A stretch of 59,057 bases of DNA, from positions 1-59,057 of IMG/VR virus record IMGVR_UViG_3300013005_000043; one strand, 5' to 3'. Below the pieces are notes generated by a model. It made no database searches and had not been told where the DNA came from. It saw nothing but the letters and a program-made list of their open reading frames with translations. The stretch is from a virus. The translations under genes were made by a program, and so were the position numbers. Shown here piece after piece: positions 15,591 to 24,225 of the stretch (its first letter is position 1; every line of letters starts with the position of its first letter).

Positions 15591-17168
15591 TTAACGTATC
15601 AACCAAGTTAGATCTTCATCGTTATGACCGTTATTCCATGTCCATCCATCTGTATTATTTGATGGTCGACCCGTATAGATTTTTGTTTCAGATTTTTGAA
15701 ATTGTGATAATGCTCGTTTATGCAATTCAATACCTTGCTGTCGCAATTTTAAGGATGTATCTCGTAACCACAATCCAATACAAAATGACATTACAAGGTC
15801 ATCGTTATATCCATTCTGTGATTGTGCTTTACCATTTAACCAAACAAAAACAAATAATTCTTGAATTAATCTTTTAGAACGAATTACTGGTGTTCGTTCT
15901 CTCATATACATTTCTAGTGCTGATATCATTAATGGACGCGTACGTGAGGTTGTTGATACACCCGGGACCATTTGTGATTTGTCCTTCATATCATAACCTT
16001 TTTTAAGTTGCGTATCTACATCAACATAACCATCATCTTTATATGTATAAAATAAATTTTCATAACTACGGTCTAGTGCGGGTTGAATTGCAGCCCAACC
16101 AATGTTTGCATTTTCTATTGCTAATAATGCATTGTTCCATTCAGTTGCAACTGATACAAGCATATTACCAAAATCTTTAGGAGGCAATTTACCTTTATAT
16201 TCAGCAACTTGTGCAATTGATTCTACATCAATAACATGAAATGTTGACCAGTCAGCACCATCACCTCGTGCAACGTCTGCTACTACTATATAATTTTTTT
16301 CATAGTTTGGATATTCCCAAATCCAATATGCATTATCAAATCCTCGTCGTTCGATAGGGTCTGTACATTTTAATTCGTAATCCATTAATATAGAACCATC
16401 TATTACAGTATGTCCAGATGAAATGAAATCGCAATCGCATTCTTGTGCTGCACCTCGTTCACCTAATAATTGTGTTTGTTCATCACGCCATTTTTGATCT
16501 CGATCTGGATGTACGGTCCAATGTAGCTTGATTGTATGAAATCCATTAATTTCTTGTTCAGCTTCTGACCAAACTGAGTGGAACCAGTTACCAATACCGT
16601 TGGGTGTAGATAATACGATTGCGCCTCCACCTGTTGATAATGTAGCTTGCGATGCTATCCATATTTCTTCAATATTACGAATAAACGCAGCCTCATCTAT
16701 AATTAACAATGATAATGCTTCCGATCGTGCTCCTGTAGTTGCCGACGATACCGCTTTAATTTGCGAACCATTTTTAAATTTCAATGAAAGTTTATTATCT
16801 GCTTCAATTGTTCCTTTTAGCCAACTTGGTAAATTATCGTGCATTACCCGTACTTTAGTAACCAAGTTTTTTGCTACTTCTTGTGTTGTTGCAATAACTA
16901 ATACGTTAAAGTCATCTTTGAAAAGCATGCTCCATAAAGCAAATCCTGCAGACAATGTTGATATACCTAACTGACGAGACTTTAATATTACATTATAACG
17001 ATTGTCTCGTAGTTCCGTTAAAGAATCTTCCTGAAACGGATATAGATTAAATTTAATTTTACCTCGTTTAGGATGTTGAATATAACAATATTGTTTCATG
17101 AAAAAAACAGGATCTTTAGCACACATTGTGTACTGTTGTTGAATGATCTGTTTTATATTCTGTGACAT
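15591..17168 (-). CDS. 17: terminase large subunit, gp17-like
   Basis: ATPase/nuclease motor that packages and cuts concatemeric DNA; 525 residues (T4: 610). The ATPase has a deviant Walker A, LKSRQLGIST: the lysine (K63) is at the start of the loop and the usual G-K-T/S lysine is Ile, as known for several large terminases. Walker B is LLIIDEAAF (D158, E159) and the coupling motif is LSTPNG near 187. The RNase-H-like nuclease has VVADVARGDGAD (D298), AIENANIG (E352) and a late acidic residue in NGYNDDLVMSF. Two bases separate its start from the stop of the membrane-anchored protein upstream. No clear gp16-type small subunit is seen next to it. Confidence 0.94.
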   Translation of the reverse strand: MSQNIKQIIQQQYTMCAKDPVFFMKQYCYIQHPKRGKIKFNLYPFQEDSLTELRDNRYNVILKSRQLGISTLSAGFALWSMLFKDDFNVLVIATTQEVAKNLVTKVRVMHDNLPSWLKGTIEADNKLSLKFKNGSQIKAVSSATTGARSEALSLLIIDEAAFIRNIEEIWIASQATLSTGGGAIVLSTPNGIGNWFHSVWSEAEQEINGFHTIKLHWTVHPDRDQKWRDEQTQLLGERGAAQECDCDFISSGHTVIDGSILMDYELKCTDPIERRGFDNAYWIWEYPNYEKNYIVVADVARGDGADWSTFHVIDVESIAQVAEYKGKLPPKDFGNMLVSVATEWNNALLAIENANIGWAAIQPALDRSYENLFYTYKDDGYVDVDTQLKKGYDMKDKSQMVPGVSTTSRTRPLMISALEMYMRERTPVIRSKRLIQELFVFVWLNGKAQSQNGYNDDLVMSFCIGLWLRDTSLKLRQQGIELHKRALSQFQKSETKIYTGRPSNNTDGWTWNNGHNDEDLTWLIR

Positions 17169-17169
17169 A

Positions 17170-17550
17170 TTATTTTAAAATTTCATTGATTAATATTCCA
17201 GAGCCTAATGTTGTAAATATACCCAATCCAAACCACAATCCTTTTGAATCATACCATTTTGGTTTAAGATAACGTTCTCTACGAATGTATATTTCTACAT
17301 TCTCTTGTAGTAATGCAATTTGTTGATCTTTATAACGAAGTTGCAATGAATCCAATTTAATTAATTTTTCATGTTGCATCGTTAATGTTTCAAACTTTTC
17401 AATCAATGCATTATTGATAGAATCTGCAGCATATAATGAATCTAATGTATATGAAATATCAATAATTTCTTGTTGAGTAAAACATGTATCTGGTTTAGTT
17501 TGCGTCAATGCAAACATTGGAAATAACAATATAATTAATAAATGTTTCAT
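17170..17550 (-). CDS. secreted/membrane-anchored coiled-coil protein, spanin candidate
   Basis: A 126-residue protein with an N-terminal signal peptide (MKHLLIILLFPMFALTQ; likely cut before or at Q), a charged helical middle rich in leucine heptads (LIEKFETLTMQHEKLIKL, LRYKDQQIALLQENVEI) and a hydrophobic C-terminal segment (GLWFGLGIFTTLGSGILI). This topology, periplasmic helix with C-terminal membrane anchor, would suit a spanin or lysis regulator, but no sequence match is claimed. It lies between terminase and another membrane protein, an unusual place in T4 order. Confidence 0.55.
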   Translation of the reverse strand: MKHLLIILLFPMFALTQTKPDTCFTQQEIIDISYTLDSLYAADSINNALIEKFETLTMQHEKLIKLDSLQLRYKDQQIALLQENVEIYIRRERYLKPKWYDSKGLWFGLGIFTTLGSGILINEILK

Positions 17551-17551
17551 A

Positions 17552-17887
17552 CTATTTTTTTGGTTTTCTGCCTCGACGGGTCTTGTTTAAAATATTTTGT
17601 TTTGCTGCATCAACTGGTAATTCATTTACTTGAACATTGTCTTTTGCATTTTGTAAATCTTTGATATCTTGTTTAGTATCTTGAATTACATCTTTTACTT
17701 CTTCTCGTTGTTCTTCAACAACTTCAGTTTTGCCTTGTAATTGATCAATTTTTTGATTATTATCATCAATTTTAATATCTGATTTTGTAACTTTCTTTTT
17801 GTTAATTTTATCACTCGTAAAAATAATAGCAATAAATGCTATAATTGCTCCAATAATAATAGCCCAATATTTTTTAATCGTTTTCAT
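17552..17887 (-). CDS. single-pass membrane protein with coiled coil
   Basis: A 111-residue protein: a short basic start, one membrane helix (WAIIIGAIIAFIAIIF, residues 8-23), then a long charged coiled coil (KIDQLQGKTEVVEEQREEV) and a basic tail ending RRGRKPKK. It looks like an inner-membrane spanin subunit or other anchored structural factor. It is one base from the next gene, so the pair may act together. Its start overlaps the previous gene by 14 bases. The function is inference from topology only. Confidence 0.55.
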   Translation of the reverse strand: MKTIKKYWAIIIGAIIAFIAIIFTSDKINKKKVTKSDIKIDDNNQKIDQLQGKTEVVEEQREEVKDVIQDTKQDIKDLQNAKDNVQVNELPVDAAKQNILNKTRRGRKPKK

Positions 17888-18524
17888 TTTGTTTAGTTTC
17901 CTTATTTAAATTTTCTAAAAATTTTGTTTTAAATTCTTCAAATTGTTTTTGAATAGTTTGATCAAATTCTTCTGCAGTCATTTTTGCAGTCCATGTTTCA
18001 GTAATACCATCACTATTACTAACAAATTCTTGTGCTTGCGTATATGCTTGTTTTAACAATTCAACATCTCGTTCTGCATCTCGTAACCAAGCTAATGCAT
18101 TTTCTCGAATTTTATTTTGTTCATATTCTTGATACGTGCCTTGCTTTTTTAATTCATGTTCCATTTCAATTACACAATCAAAACACATTCCGTGAATTTT
18201 TCTCATTTTTTGATCTAATTGATGCGTTCCAATACACGTACATACATCTTTTTTGCAATTAGGAAATGATTGTAATTCATCTCGAATTGATTGGAATATA
18301 TCAGAATTTTTTGTTTTTCGAATTCGAAATCCTTCTCGTTGTTCTATAACGTAAGTATTTCCATTGACATCCGTTTCTTCCCATATATCGCCAACGTTGC
18401 GATGCTCAGTTTGTTTTCCTTTTGATTCGGCATCAGAGAATCCATGGGTTTTTTTAGTTTGAAACTTATGGGTACCATCCAACATTTGTTGAATAGCTTT
18501 AACATTTTGTAACTTTTTTGACAT
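17874..18524 (-). CDS. hypothetical protein with cysteine cluster
   Basis: A 216-residue protein beginning MSKKLQNVKAIQQMLDGTHK. The first part (HKFQTKKTHGFSDAE) looks like a conserved phage segment. A cluster CKKDVCTC near residues 94-101 and MCFDCVIEMEHE about 20 residues later form a possible four-cysteine zinc site. The rest is a charged helical region. Its position directly upstream of the terminase group allows a role in packaging, but nothing in the sequence shows it to be a small terminase. Confidence 0.6.
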   Translation of the reverse strand: MSKKLQNVKAIQQMLDGTHKFQTKKTHGFSDAESKGKQTEHRNVGDIWEETDVNGNTYVIEQREGFRIRKTKNSDIFQSIRDELQSFPNCKKDVCTCIGTHQLDQKMRKIHGMCFDCVIEMEHELKKQGTYQEYEQNKIRENALAWLRDAERDVELLKQAYTQAQEFVSNSDGITETWTAKMTAEEFDQTIQKQFEEFKTKFLENLNKETKQNEND

Positions 18525-18540
18525 AACTTGTTATTAATTA

Positions 18541-19422
18541 TTATTCTTCGTCTTCGGACGGAGTTTCAATTGTAATATTTTTAATTTGACGTATAGCTAA
18601 TTTTTTAGCACGTTCTGCATCTTCTGGACTTAATTTTTTAATCATTGCAGCTAATGGAGCAACAGCTGTTTGTACTAATGTAGATGGCCCTTTTTCTTGT
18701 TTGGTTTTTAGATATTCTAACCATTTCTTTACCGTAACAATTTTTTCTGCTTCTTTTTCTTCGGTAGATTTTTCAGCATCGGGAGCAGGTGCAGGCTCTG
18801 TTGGAGCGGCTGCTGGTTCTGTTGGTGCAGGTGCAGCGGGTGCCGGTGGAGCGGGTGCAGGTTCTGCTGGAGCAGGCGGAGCTGCAGCATCTGGTGTTGG
18901 TGCTGCTGCGGCATCTGCTGCAGGTGGTTCTGCATTTGGATCAGCCGGTGCATTTGGATCTTCTGGTTCTGTTGGTTCGCCTTGTTCACGTAAAAACTTT
19001 GCAATTTTTCTACGTACGTATTCTCTAACCAATTTATCTTTTTGTTTTTTTGATAATTTAGATATACGTTCATCTAATTCTGATGTAGTTACACCATGAT
19101 CAATTTTTTCTAATGCATTTAAATATTCATCCGTATCATCATCTTGTCGACGGCGTAAAATATTCATTGCATGTTTTGGATCGTATTCACCAGTTTCTAT
19201 ATTTTTATATAATCGGTCTTTATCAGTATATTTAGGAAACATGTTTCCGTCATCTTGAATTGGTTTATCTGTTTTTCGTGCAACCTTTTCTTGACGTTTA
19301 CCTGTAGAATATGGATTCAATGCACCGTTTTTATCATCGGTTGTATAATCTTTAAGATCTTTACGATAAGTTGGTTTTGAATTTTCTGGTTTTTTATACT
19401 TGCTTTTGTGTTTTTCAGCCAT
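18541..19422 (-). CDS. head-module protein with long Ala/Pro/Glu linker
   Basis: A 293-residue protein. The first 60 residues are very basic and start MAEKHKSKYKKPENSK. Residues ~95-150 contain helical charged segments (ERISKLSKKQKDKLVREYV). Residues ~152-220 are an almost pure A, P, E, D, T linker, made of short repeats such as PAPAPPAPA and TEPA. The C-terminal domain of about 70 residues is helical (IVTVKKWLEYLKTKQEKG, LAAMIKKLSPEDAERAKKLA). The two ends are probably joined by a flexible extended tether. The promoter motif is at 19441. Function unknown. Confidence 0.65.
   Translation of the reverse strand: MAEKHKSKYKKPENSKPTYRKDLKDYTTDDKNGALNPYSTGKRQEKVARKTDKPIQDDGNMFPKYTDKDRLYKNIETGEYDPKHAMNILRRRQDDDTDEYLNALEKIDHGVTTSELDERISKLSKKQKDKLVREYVRRKIAKFLREQGEPTEPEDPNAPADPNAEPPAADAAAAPTPDAAAPPAPAEPAPAPPAPAAPAPTEPAAAPTEPAPAPDAEKSTEEKEAEKIVTVKKWLEYLKTKQEKGPSTLVQTAVAPLAAMIKKLSPEDAERAKKLAIRQIKNITIETPSEDEE
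18780..18985 (-). repeat. low-complexity Ala/Pro-coding region
   Basis: Many short direct repeats of GCA/GCT-CCA type codons encode an A/P/E/D-rich linker. It is GC-richer than the flanks because of the alanine and proline codons. The antisense strand is open over it for that reason and does not look like a gene. Confidence 0.7.
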
Positions 19423-19440
19423 GATTAAATTCCAATTTTA

Positions 19441-19450
19441 TTATAAATAT
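19441..19450 (-). promoter_or_regulatory. late-promoter-like motif
   Basis: The minus strand reads ATATATTTATAATAAAATTGG and ends 18 bases before the ATG at 19422. Confidence 0.65.
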
Positions 19451-19451
19451 A

Positions 19452-21488
19452 TCATCGTGCGTATTTCAATACTCCTAGTATCTGATTTACCGGAGCGAAT
19501 GCGCCTGTGAGTTTATATGTGTTTCCTTGATATGTAAATACTACCCCTTCAGATGGAACTATTGCATCAAATCCTCCTAATTTTTCAATTCGCTTAAGTT
19601 CTAATTCTAATTTAGCAACTGTCTGCGGATTTGGATTATTTTGCAAGTCTTGAATCAATTGTGCCATTTCTTGTTTGATTGTTTGTACGGTGTTTGATGG
19701 ATTTGCTGCTAAGAAATTTGTTGCATTTTTCAATGCTACGGCTCCTAATCGTAAAAACAATGTTTCAAACGGTTCCATGTTTTGTTTGTAATATCGTTTA
19801 AATTCATTTTTATCAAATTCTTGAACCCAGTTTAAAAATTCAGGATTCGTAATTCGTTTTTTAAGTGCTGTCATACTTTCTGATTTATCAAAAAATGCCC
19901 AACGAGAAATTAAAATATTCAATACATCATCTGGGATTTCGAAGCCCATTTTCTCTGCTTGGGTTTTAATAACATCTCGCCACCATGCTTTATGATATTC
20001 TGTTACTCGATCAGTTTCGTTCAAACCAAAACGATTTTGTAATTGTGCAATTTCATTAAAGAATGCAGCTTGTTGATCTTCAAAATCAGATATTTTTCCA
20101 ATTTTAATTTGTTGCGGAGGAATAAAAGAAAATGTTTTTTGCAAGTGTGCATTTGCATCTTTAATTATGCCTTGCAAAGTAGCACCGCCGGTTAAATCGG
20201 TTTCTACCAGATTACCTTGCTCATCATATTCCATTAAATTATGAAATTGTAATACTGCTACTTCATATGCAATAACATTTCTCGTAGCAGGATATATAAT
20301 TTCCATGTTAGCAAATACTCGTCCGTTTTTAAATATTTGATTAAGTTTATCTTGAGGCACTCGCATAAATGCTTCGGCTAAATCTTCTGCAGCATTTCCG
20401 AATGCATCGGATATCGGACCTCTTCCTCCAAACTTATCTTGAATCTCCTGTACCGACATTGGATTAATAATTGTACCTTTATTTCTAGCAAAACCTATTT
20501 GTCCATTTTTCCAAGTAACTTGAATGTTTTGGCCATCTGTTTTTTCGGTTACTGCAGATTCAATATCCAATCGTCCTTCTAATGCTCTACTAACGATTTC
20601 TTTCATGTCATTAAATGTTAAACCGTGATCATCCCATGGGTGTGCCATATGTCCGGCAGCACCGCCTTCAGTCAATGTTCTTCTAGTTATACCTTCCGAT
20701 GTTAACATTTTTGCACCTAATACCGTTTTAGGAAAATCATCAAAATCATAAACAAATGAATCTTGTCGATTTGAATCTAAAAAATTACGAAGTTTATCTA
20801 TTTTTTTATTATGTCGATTTCGTTCTGACGTATTCATTACTGCTTCTAACACATCATTCACTTCTTCTTGTAATTGTTTTATCCACCAATCTTTGGTAAA
20901 CAATGCTTCTTGCAAACCTGTTGCAATTTGCCATGCATTTTTTACTAATGCATCTTTATATTGCGGATATGATGCACGAAATGTTTCATAATTGCGATCT
21001 ACTATTGCTTTACGTACTATGGTTGCCGATATAGGCGTGCCATCTGTATATGTTTCTGGATCTACGTCTATACTTAGTTCCGTTGCATCGATGCCCATAG
21101 GAATTTTACGTCCTTTTTTATCGCCAATTGTTGCATATTTGTCTACATTAGGAACAAATGTTTTTGCTCTAACATAATCATCTCCTTTTGCGGAAGCTGC
21201 CATGGCATAACGGCCGGTGGCATCTGACGGCAATTTAAACAAATATTCATACGCTGCCATTATCGGCGAATTAAATTCGGTAGGGTGAATTCGTATATCT
21301 GGATTATCATTGAGCAAGTTAAACATTTCGATGCTTTGTTCTCGCGTAATACTGTCTCTAGATTGTGGACCTATAAGTAATATTACTTGACCTACTTGTG
21401 GTGATTCGGCATAGCGTTGTGCTAATGCTAAATGAGCTCCAGTTAATGGTTTAAATCCTCCAGGAAATAAAACTGTTATTTTATCCAT
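19452..21488 (-). CDS. nucleotidyltransferase fused to RNA/DNA-ligase-type domain
   Basis: A 678-residue two-domain protein. Residues 1-190 are a cytidylyl/adenylyltransferase fold: VLFPGGFKPLTGAHLALAQ at 6-24 (the H-x-G-H-type motif appears as TGAH) and DGTPISATIVRKAI at 149-162, as in NMN or pantetheine-phosphate adenylyltransferases. Residues 280-678 have the ordered motifs of covalent nucleotidyltransferases: motif I EKTDGQNI (K316 the likely adenylated lysine), motif III VFANMEIIYP (E396), motif IV EGVVFTY and motif V YKLTGAF near the C terminus. The substrate is not known; NAD metabolism or RNA/DNA end repair are both possible. It lies in the late region among structural genes. It has its own promoter at 21501. 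Confidence 0.75.
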   Translation of the reverse strand: MDKITVLFPGGFKPLTGAHLALAQRYAESPQVGQVILLIGPQSRDSITREQSIEMFNLLNDNPDIRIHPTEFNSPIMAAYEYLFKLPSDATGRYAMAASAKGDDYVRAKTFVPNVDKYATIGDKKGRKIPMGIDATELSIDVDPETYTDGTPISATIVRKAIVDRNYETFRASYPQYKDALVKNAWQIATGLQEALFTKDWWIKQLQEEVNDVLEAVMNTSERNRHNKKIDKLRNFLDSNRQDSFVYDFDDFPKTVLGAKMLTSEGITRRTLTEGGAAGHMAHPWDDHGLTFNDMKEIVSRALEGRLDIESAVTEKTDGQNIQVTWKNGQIGFARNKGTIINPMSVQEIQDKFGGRGPISDAFGNAAEDLAEAFMRVPQDKLNQIFKNGRVFANMEIIYPATRNVIAYEVAVLQFHNLMEYDEQGNLVETDLTGGATLQGIIKDANAHLQKTFSFIPPQQIKIGKISDFEDQQAAFFNEIAQLQNRFGLNETDRVTEYHKAWWRDVIKTQAEKMGFEIPDDVLNILISRWAFFDKSESMTALKKRITNPEFLNWVQEFDKNEFKRYYKQNMEPFETLFLRLGAVALKNATNFLAANPSNTVQTIKQEMAQLIQDLQNNPNPQTVAKLELELKRIEKLGGFDAIVPSEGVVFTYQGNTYKLTGAFAPVNQILGVLKYAR

Positions 21489-21500
21489 ATGTTCCGTTTT

Positions 21501-21510
21501 ATATAAATAT
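21501..21510 (-). promoter_or_regulatory. late-promoter-like motif
   Basis: The minus strand reads ACATATTTATATAAAACGG and ends 12 bases before the ATG at 21488. An ACGGAACAT sequence lies between them. Confidence 0.65.
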
Positions 21511-21511
21511 G

Positions 21512-24193
21512 TTATGACACAATACCACCAGGCGGAGGTAATGTAGAACTTCCAACCGCGCGGCTTGATCGATATACAAATCCTTTCATAGCTAACATAT
21601 CCCCTGCGCCGCCGGCTGCGTCCCTACTCGTAATCATGTATATTCGTACGTAACGTCCTTGATAATTTTCAAAGGTTGTTGACGTCGTAGTAAAAGTTCT
21701 AGAACCACCTTCATATGTGCCAGTTGAATTTATTGTTGTGATTAGTTGTTCTGTAGCAAATAAAGTTTGCGGCACGCTCCAGGAATCATATCCAGTGCTA
21801 GTGCCAGTACTTCCTGATATACTAGCAGATTGTATATACCATTGTCCTTCGAGATTTCCAGCGGAACTAGTAGCTGCAGTAAAATTATACATGAATGAGA
21901 CTTGCATTCTAGTTTCGCCAGGCAATACAAATGTTTCAAAAATTGAAGATGTTTGTGCTCCCGTAGTAGATAAACTTCCAGTATATGTAAATTCAGATCG
22001 ATCAAAATAAACAACTCGTCCAATATTCAAACCATCAACAAATTCATTATTCGAATCAAATAATACTTGACCTCCTTGTACCGCAATAAATGAAGATGCT
22101 GTTACATTGCCTTGTGCTGTTAAGTGAAATCCACTTGCAGAAATTTCAATATTGCCATTGGCCCCGCTAACAAATGTAGTTGCAGGATTACCAAAAAAGA
22201 ATTTATCCGTTCGAACATCTATTTCGGAATCGGCGGTTGAATATCTAAAATAACTTGATGTATTTGCATAAAGTTCTAATCCAACACCGCTATATGCTCC
22301 GCCACCTTTTGTTCCAGCGCTGCCGGGTAATGCTGATCCTGACCACATCAAGAATCCCGGAAATCCTGCTGTAAATCCTTCATATCCTAAAGAACGAAGC
22401 CACCCTGCGTTTGGATATCCGCTAATTGCAACACCACTATTTAATGAATCAGCAACATATAAAGATCCAGTAAGCATTGAATAATCGCCATCAATGTATC
22501 GGTTACCACCTTCCCAATCTTTATTATAAACATATGATATTTGTTTGCTCTTTTCACCATTAACATTGTAATATTCTACTTTAAAAGAAATTTGATTGTT
22601 AATTTTATGTGTAGTTTGAATTGGCGTTTTAATGCGAGTATAATTAGGAGAATATCCTGCATCATTATCGGTTGTAGTTCGTATATCAGAAACTTGCCAT
22701 TGTCCTGCTTCTACTACTAATAACAACGTTCCATGTCCAGTATAGTTAGATTCAAAATTTAAAACAATATCATCAAACCGTTGATTATCTCCAACCGCAC
22801 GCAATTCGCCAATTCGTTTTCCTAAAGAAAAATCTTGATTGAAATAATCGGTTGGATCTGCATAAAATGCACTGCCCGATAAATATACTGATAATACTGG
22901 ATCAGAATTTGTTCTAGTTGCTAATGCATCTATTGTAACTTTATATGACGAATTTTCAATAAAATAACCAGCATTATTTGTTTTTGCAATTAAAATAGAA
23001 TTATCTGCAGATAAATCAATTGAACTAGAAATTTTCATTGCATTGTTCAATGATGCCGTCATCCATATTAATGCCGGTGCTATAGTTTGCGTGCCTTGTA
23101 AATATGCAGATGCAGACCAATACGTACTAATTATACTTTGCGATGTAAATAATCCAATTGATTCATCTGGATATAATGATGCGGTGTTCGCAACAAATAT
23201 TTCTGTTTCTTCTAATTCAACATCATTAACTAAGTCCCACGAACCTATAGTACCATTATTATTCGTAAACACTTTGATTCTAGAAACATCGCCGGCGGAT
23301 GGATCTAATCCTTTAACTTGTATGTATGCAAATGATTGAGAATTTTCAGTTGGTATGTATGTCGGCGTTGCTTCATATGCTAAAGAAAATGCAGAATATG
23401 CAAATTCTGTATAAGTGTGTGCAGATATACTTTGGCTGCTATAAACCGTATACTCTGTATCTAATAAGGCGGTAGTAGGAGATAAGATCTTTTTAATTGA
23501 TGACACGTAAGGTGTTGTTGCTACCACATAATTAGGAGTAGGGGTAGGTGTCGTCGGCGTTGCTACTGTTATAGTTCCATTTGCCATATCCGATGTAAAT
23601 ACACCGTTTGTAATTTCAATTGCTGGTTGATTGTTATATGAATAATAACGTACTTGTCCCGTAGTATAGGTTGGGAACTGCACACTACCAGAATATATCC
23701 TATTTAGTTGTACTCCTACTATTTCTTCAACTGTAACTTCAGGTACTGTTTCGAAAATAATTTCAGATATGTTTGATACATTTGGATTAACTGGTACAGT
23801 TCTAGACCATCGTACGTTTGGTTTTCCTTGCCATTCTGTTGGTATCGACTGTTGATTGATTAATGCAGCTTCCGCTAAAAGTGTTACGGTGCAATCGCCT
23901 GGAGAGGTATTTTCATAAATATAAATTGCAATTACTCTAGATTTATCTTCGTCAATATAATTTACAACTTCATGATAAATAGGATTACCATTATAATCTA
24001 ATATTTCGATACCTAAAGCTCCGCCTACTTTTAAATTAAACGGATTACCGCGAAGTTTAAATAAATTTTTGCCGGCTGTTAAACGCGTAGGAAATTCTGA
24101 TATTTGAAAATAATCTGGTGACGTAAGTGACGTATCTTCAAAATATACAGGAACAAATTGTAAACCTTTATATATAGCTTCTTTGCGTTTCAT
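21512..24193 (-). CDS. large fibre-like virion protein (893 aa)
   Basis: The N-terminal ~110 residues (FQISEFPTRLTAGKNLFKLR, then GALGIEILDYNGNPIYHEVV) form a compact beta domain I link with structural proteins of marine T4-like phages. The rest is rich in S, T, G, Y and N. Stretches of beta character and a TPTTPTPTPNY linker lie near residue 212. At residue ~560-600 a jelly-roll-like segment begins with GHGTLLLVVEAGQWQVSD. The C-terminal ~170 residues (DGLNIGRVVYFDRSEF, QVSFMYNFTAATSSAG, GRYVRIYMITSRD) look like a carbohydrate-binding or discoidin-type beta sandwich. It could be a long tail fibre or whisker. The promoter motif lies inside a hairpin upstream. Confidence 0.65.
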   Translation of the reverse strand: MKRKEAIYKGLQFVPVYFEDTSLTSPDYFQISEFPTRLTAGKNLFKLRGNPFNLKVGGALGIEILDYNGNPIYHEVVNYIDEDKSRVIAIYIYENTSPGDCTVTLLAEAALINQQSIPTEWQGKPNVRWSRTVPVNPNVSNISEIIFETVPEVTVEEIVGVQLNRIYSGSVQFPTYTTGQVRYYSYNNQPAIEITNGVFTSDMANGTITVATPTTPTPTPNYVVATTPYVSSIKKILSPTTALLDTEYTVYSSQSISAHTYTEFAYSAFSLAYEATPTYIPTENSQSFAYIQVKGLDPSAGDVSRIKVFTNNNGTIGSWDLVNDVELEETEIFVANTASLYPDESIGLFTSQSIISTYWSASAYLQGTQTIAPALIWMTASLNNAMKISSSIDLSADNSILIAKTNNAGYFIENSSYKVTIDALATRTNSDPVLSVYLSGSAFYADPTDYFNQDFSLGKRIGELRAVGDNQRFDDIVLNFESNYTGHGTLLLVVEAGQWQVSDIRTTTDNDAGYSPNYTRIKTPIQTTHKINNQISFKVEYYNVNGEKSKQISYVYNKDWEGGNRYIDGDYSMLTGSLYVADSLNSGVAISGYPNAGWLRSLGYEGFTAGFPGFLMWSGSALPGSAGTKGGGAYSGVGLELYANTSSYFRYSTADSEIDVRTDKFFFGNPATTFVSGANGNIEISASGFHLTAQGNVTASSFIAVQGGQVLFDSNNEFVDGLNIGRVVYFDRSEFTYTGSLSTTGAQTSSIFETFVLPGETRMQVSFMYNFTAATSSAGNLEGQWYIQSASISGSTGTSTGYDSWSVPQTLFATEQLITTINSTGTYEGGSRTFTTTSTTFENYQGRYVRIYMITSRDAAGGAGDMLAMKGFVYRSSRAVGSSTLPPPGGIVS

Positions 24194-24196
24194 TGT

Positions 24197-24225
24197 GCGT
24201 AATATCTTTATTATAAATATTACGC
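24197..24225 (-). promoter_or_regulatory. late-promoter-like motif inside a hairpin
   Basis: GCGTAATA (24197-24204) pairs perfectly with TATTACGC (24218-24225); the loop and the inner stem carry the motif ATATTTATAA (minus strand, 24211-24220). The structure overlaps the stop codon of the gp47-gp46 fusion and ends 3 bases before the ATG at 24193. No T run follows, so it is not a terminator. Confidence 0.6.

Noticed and set aside
17874-18524. Small terminase subunit (gp16) assignment for the 216-residue protein
   Set aside because: Position fits, but the sequence has no helix-turn-helix and its Cys cluster does not match gp16.
18701-19099. Plus-strand Ala/Gly-rich frame opposite the linker protein
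   Set aside because: It is the complement of A/P codon repeats; low complexity opens several frames at once.
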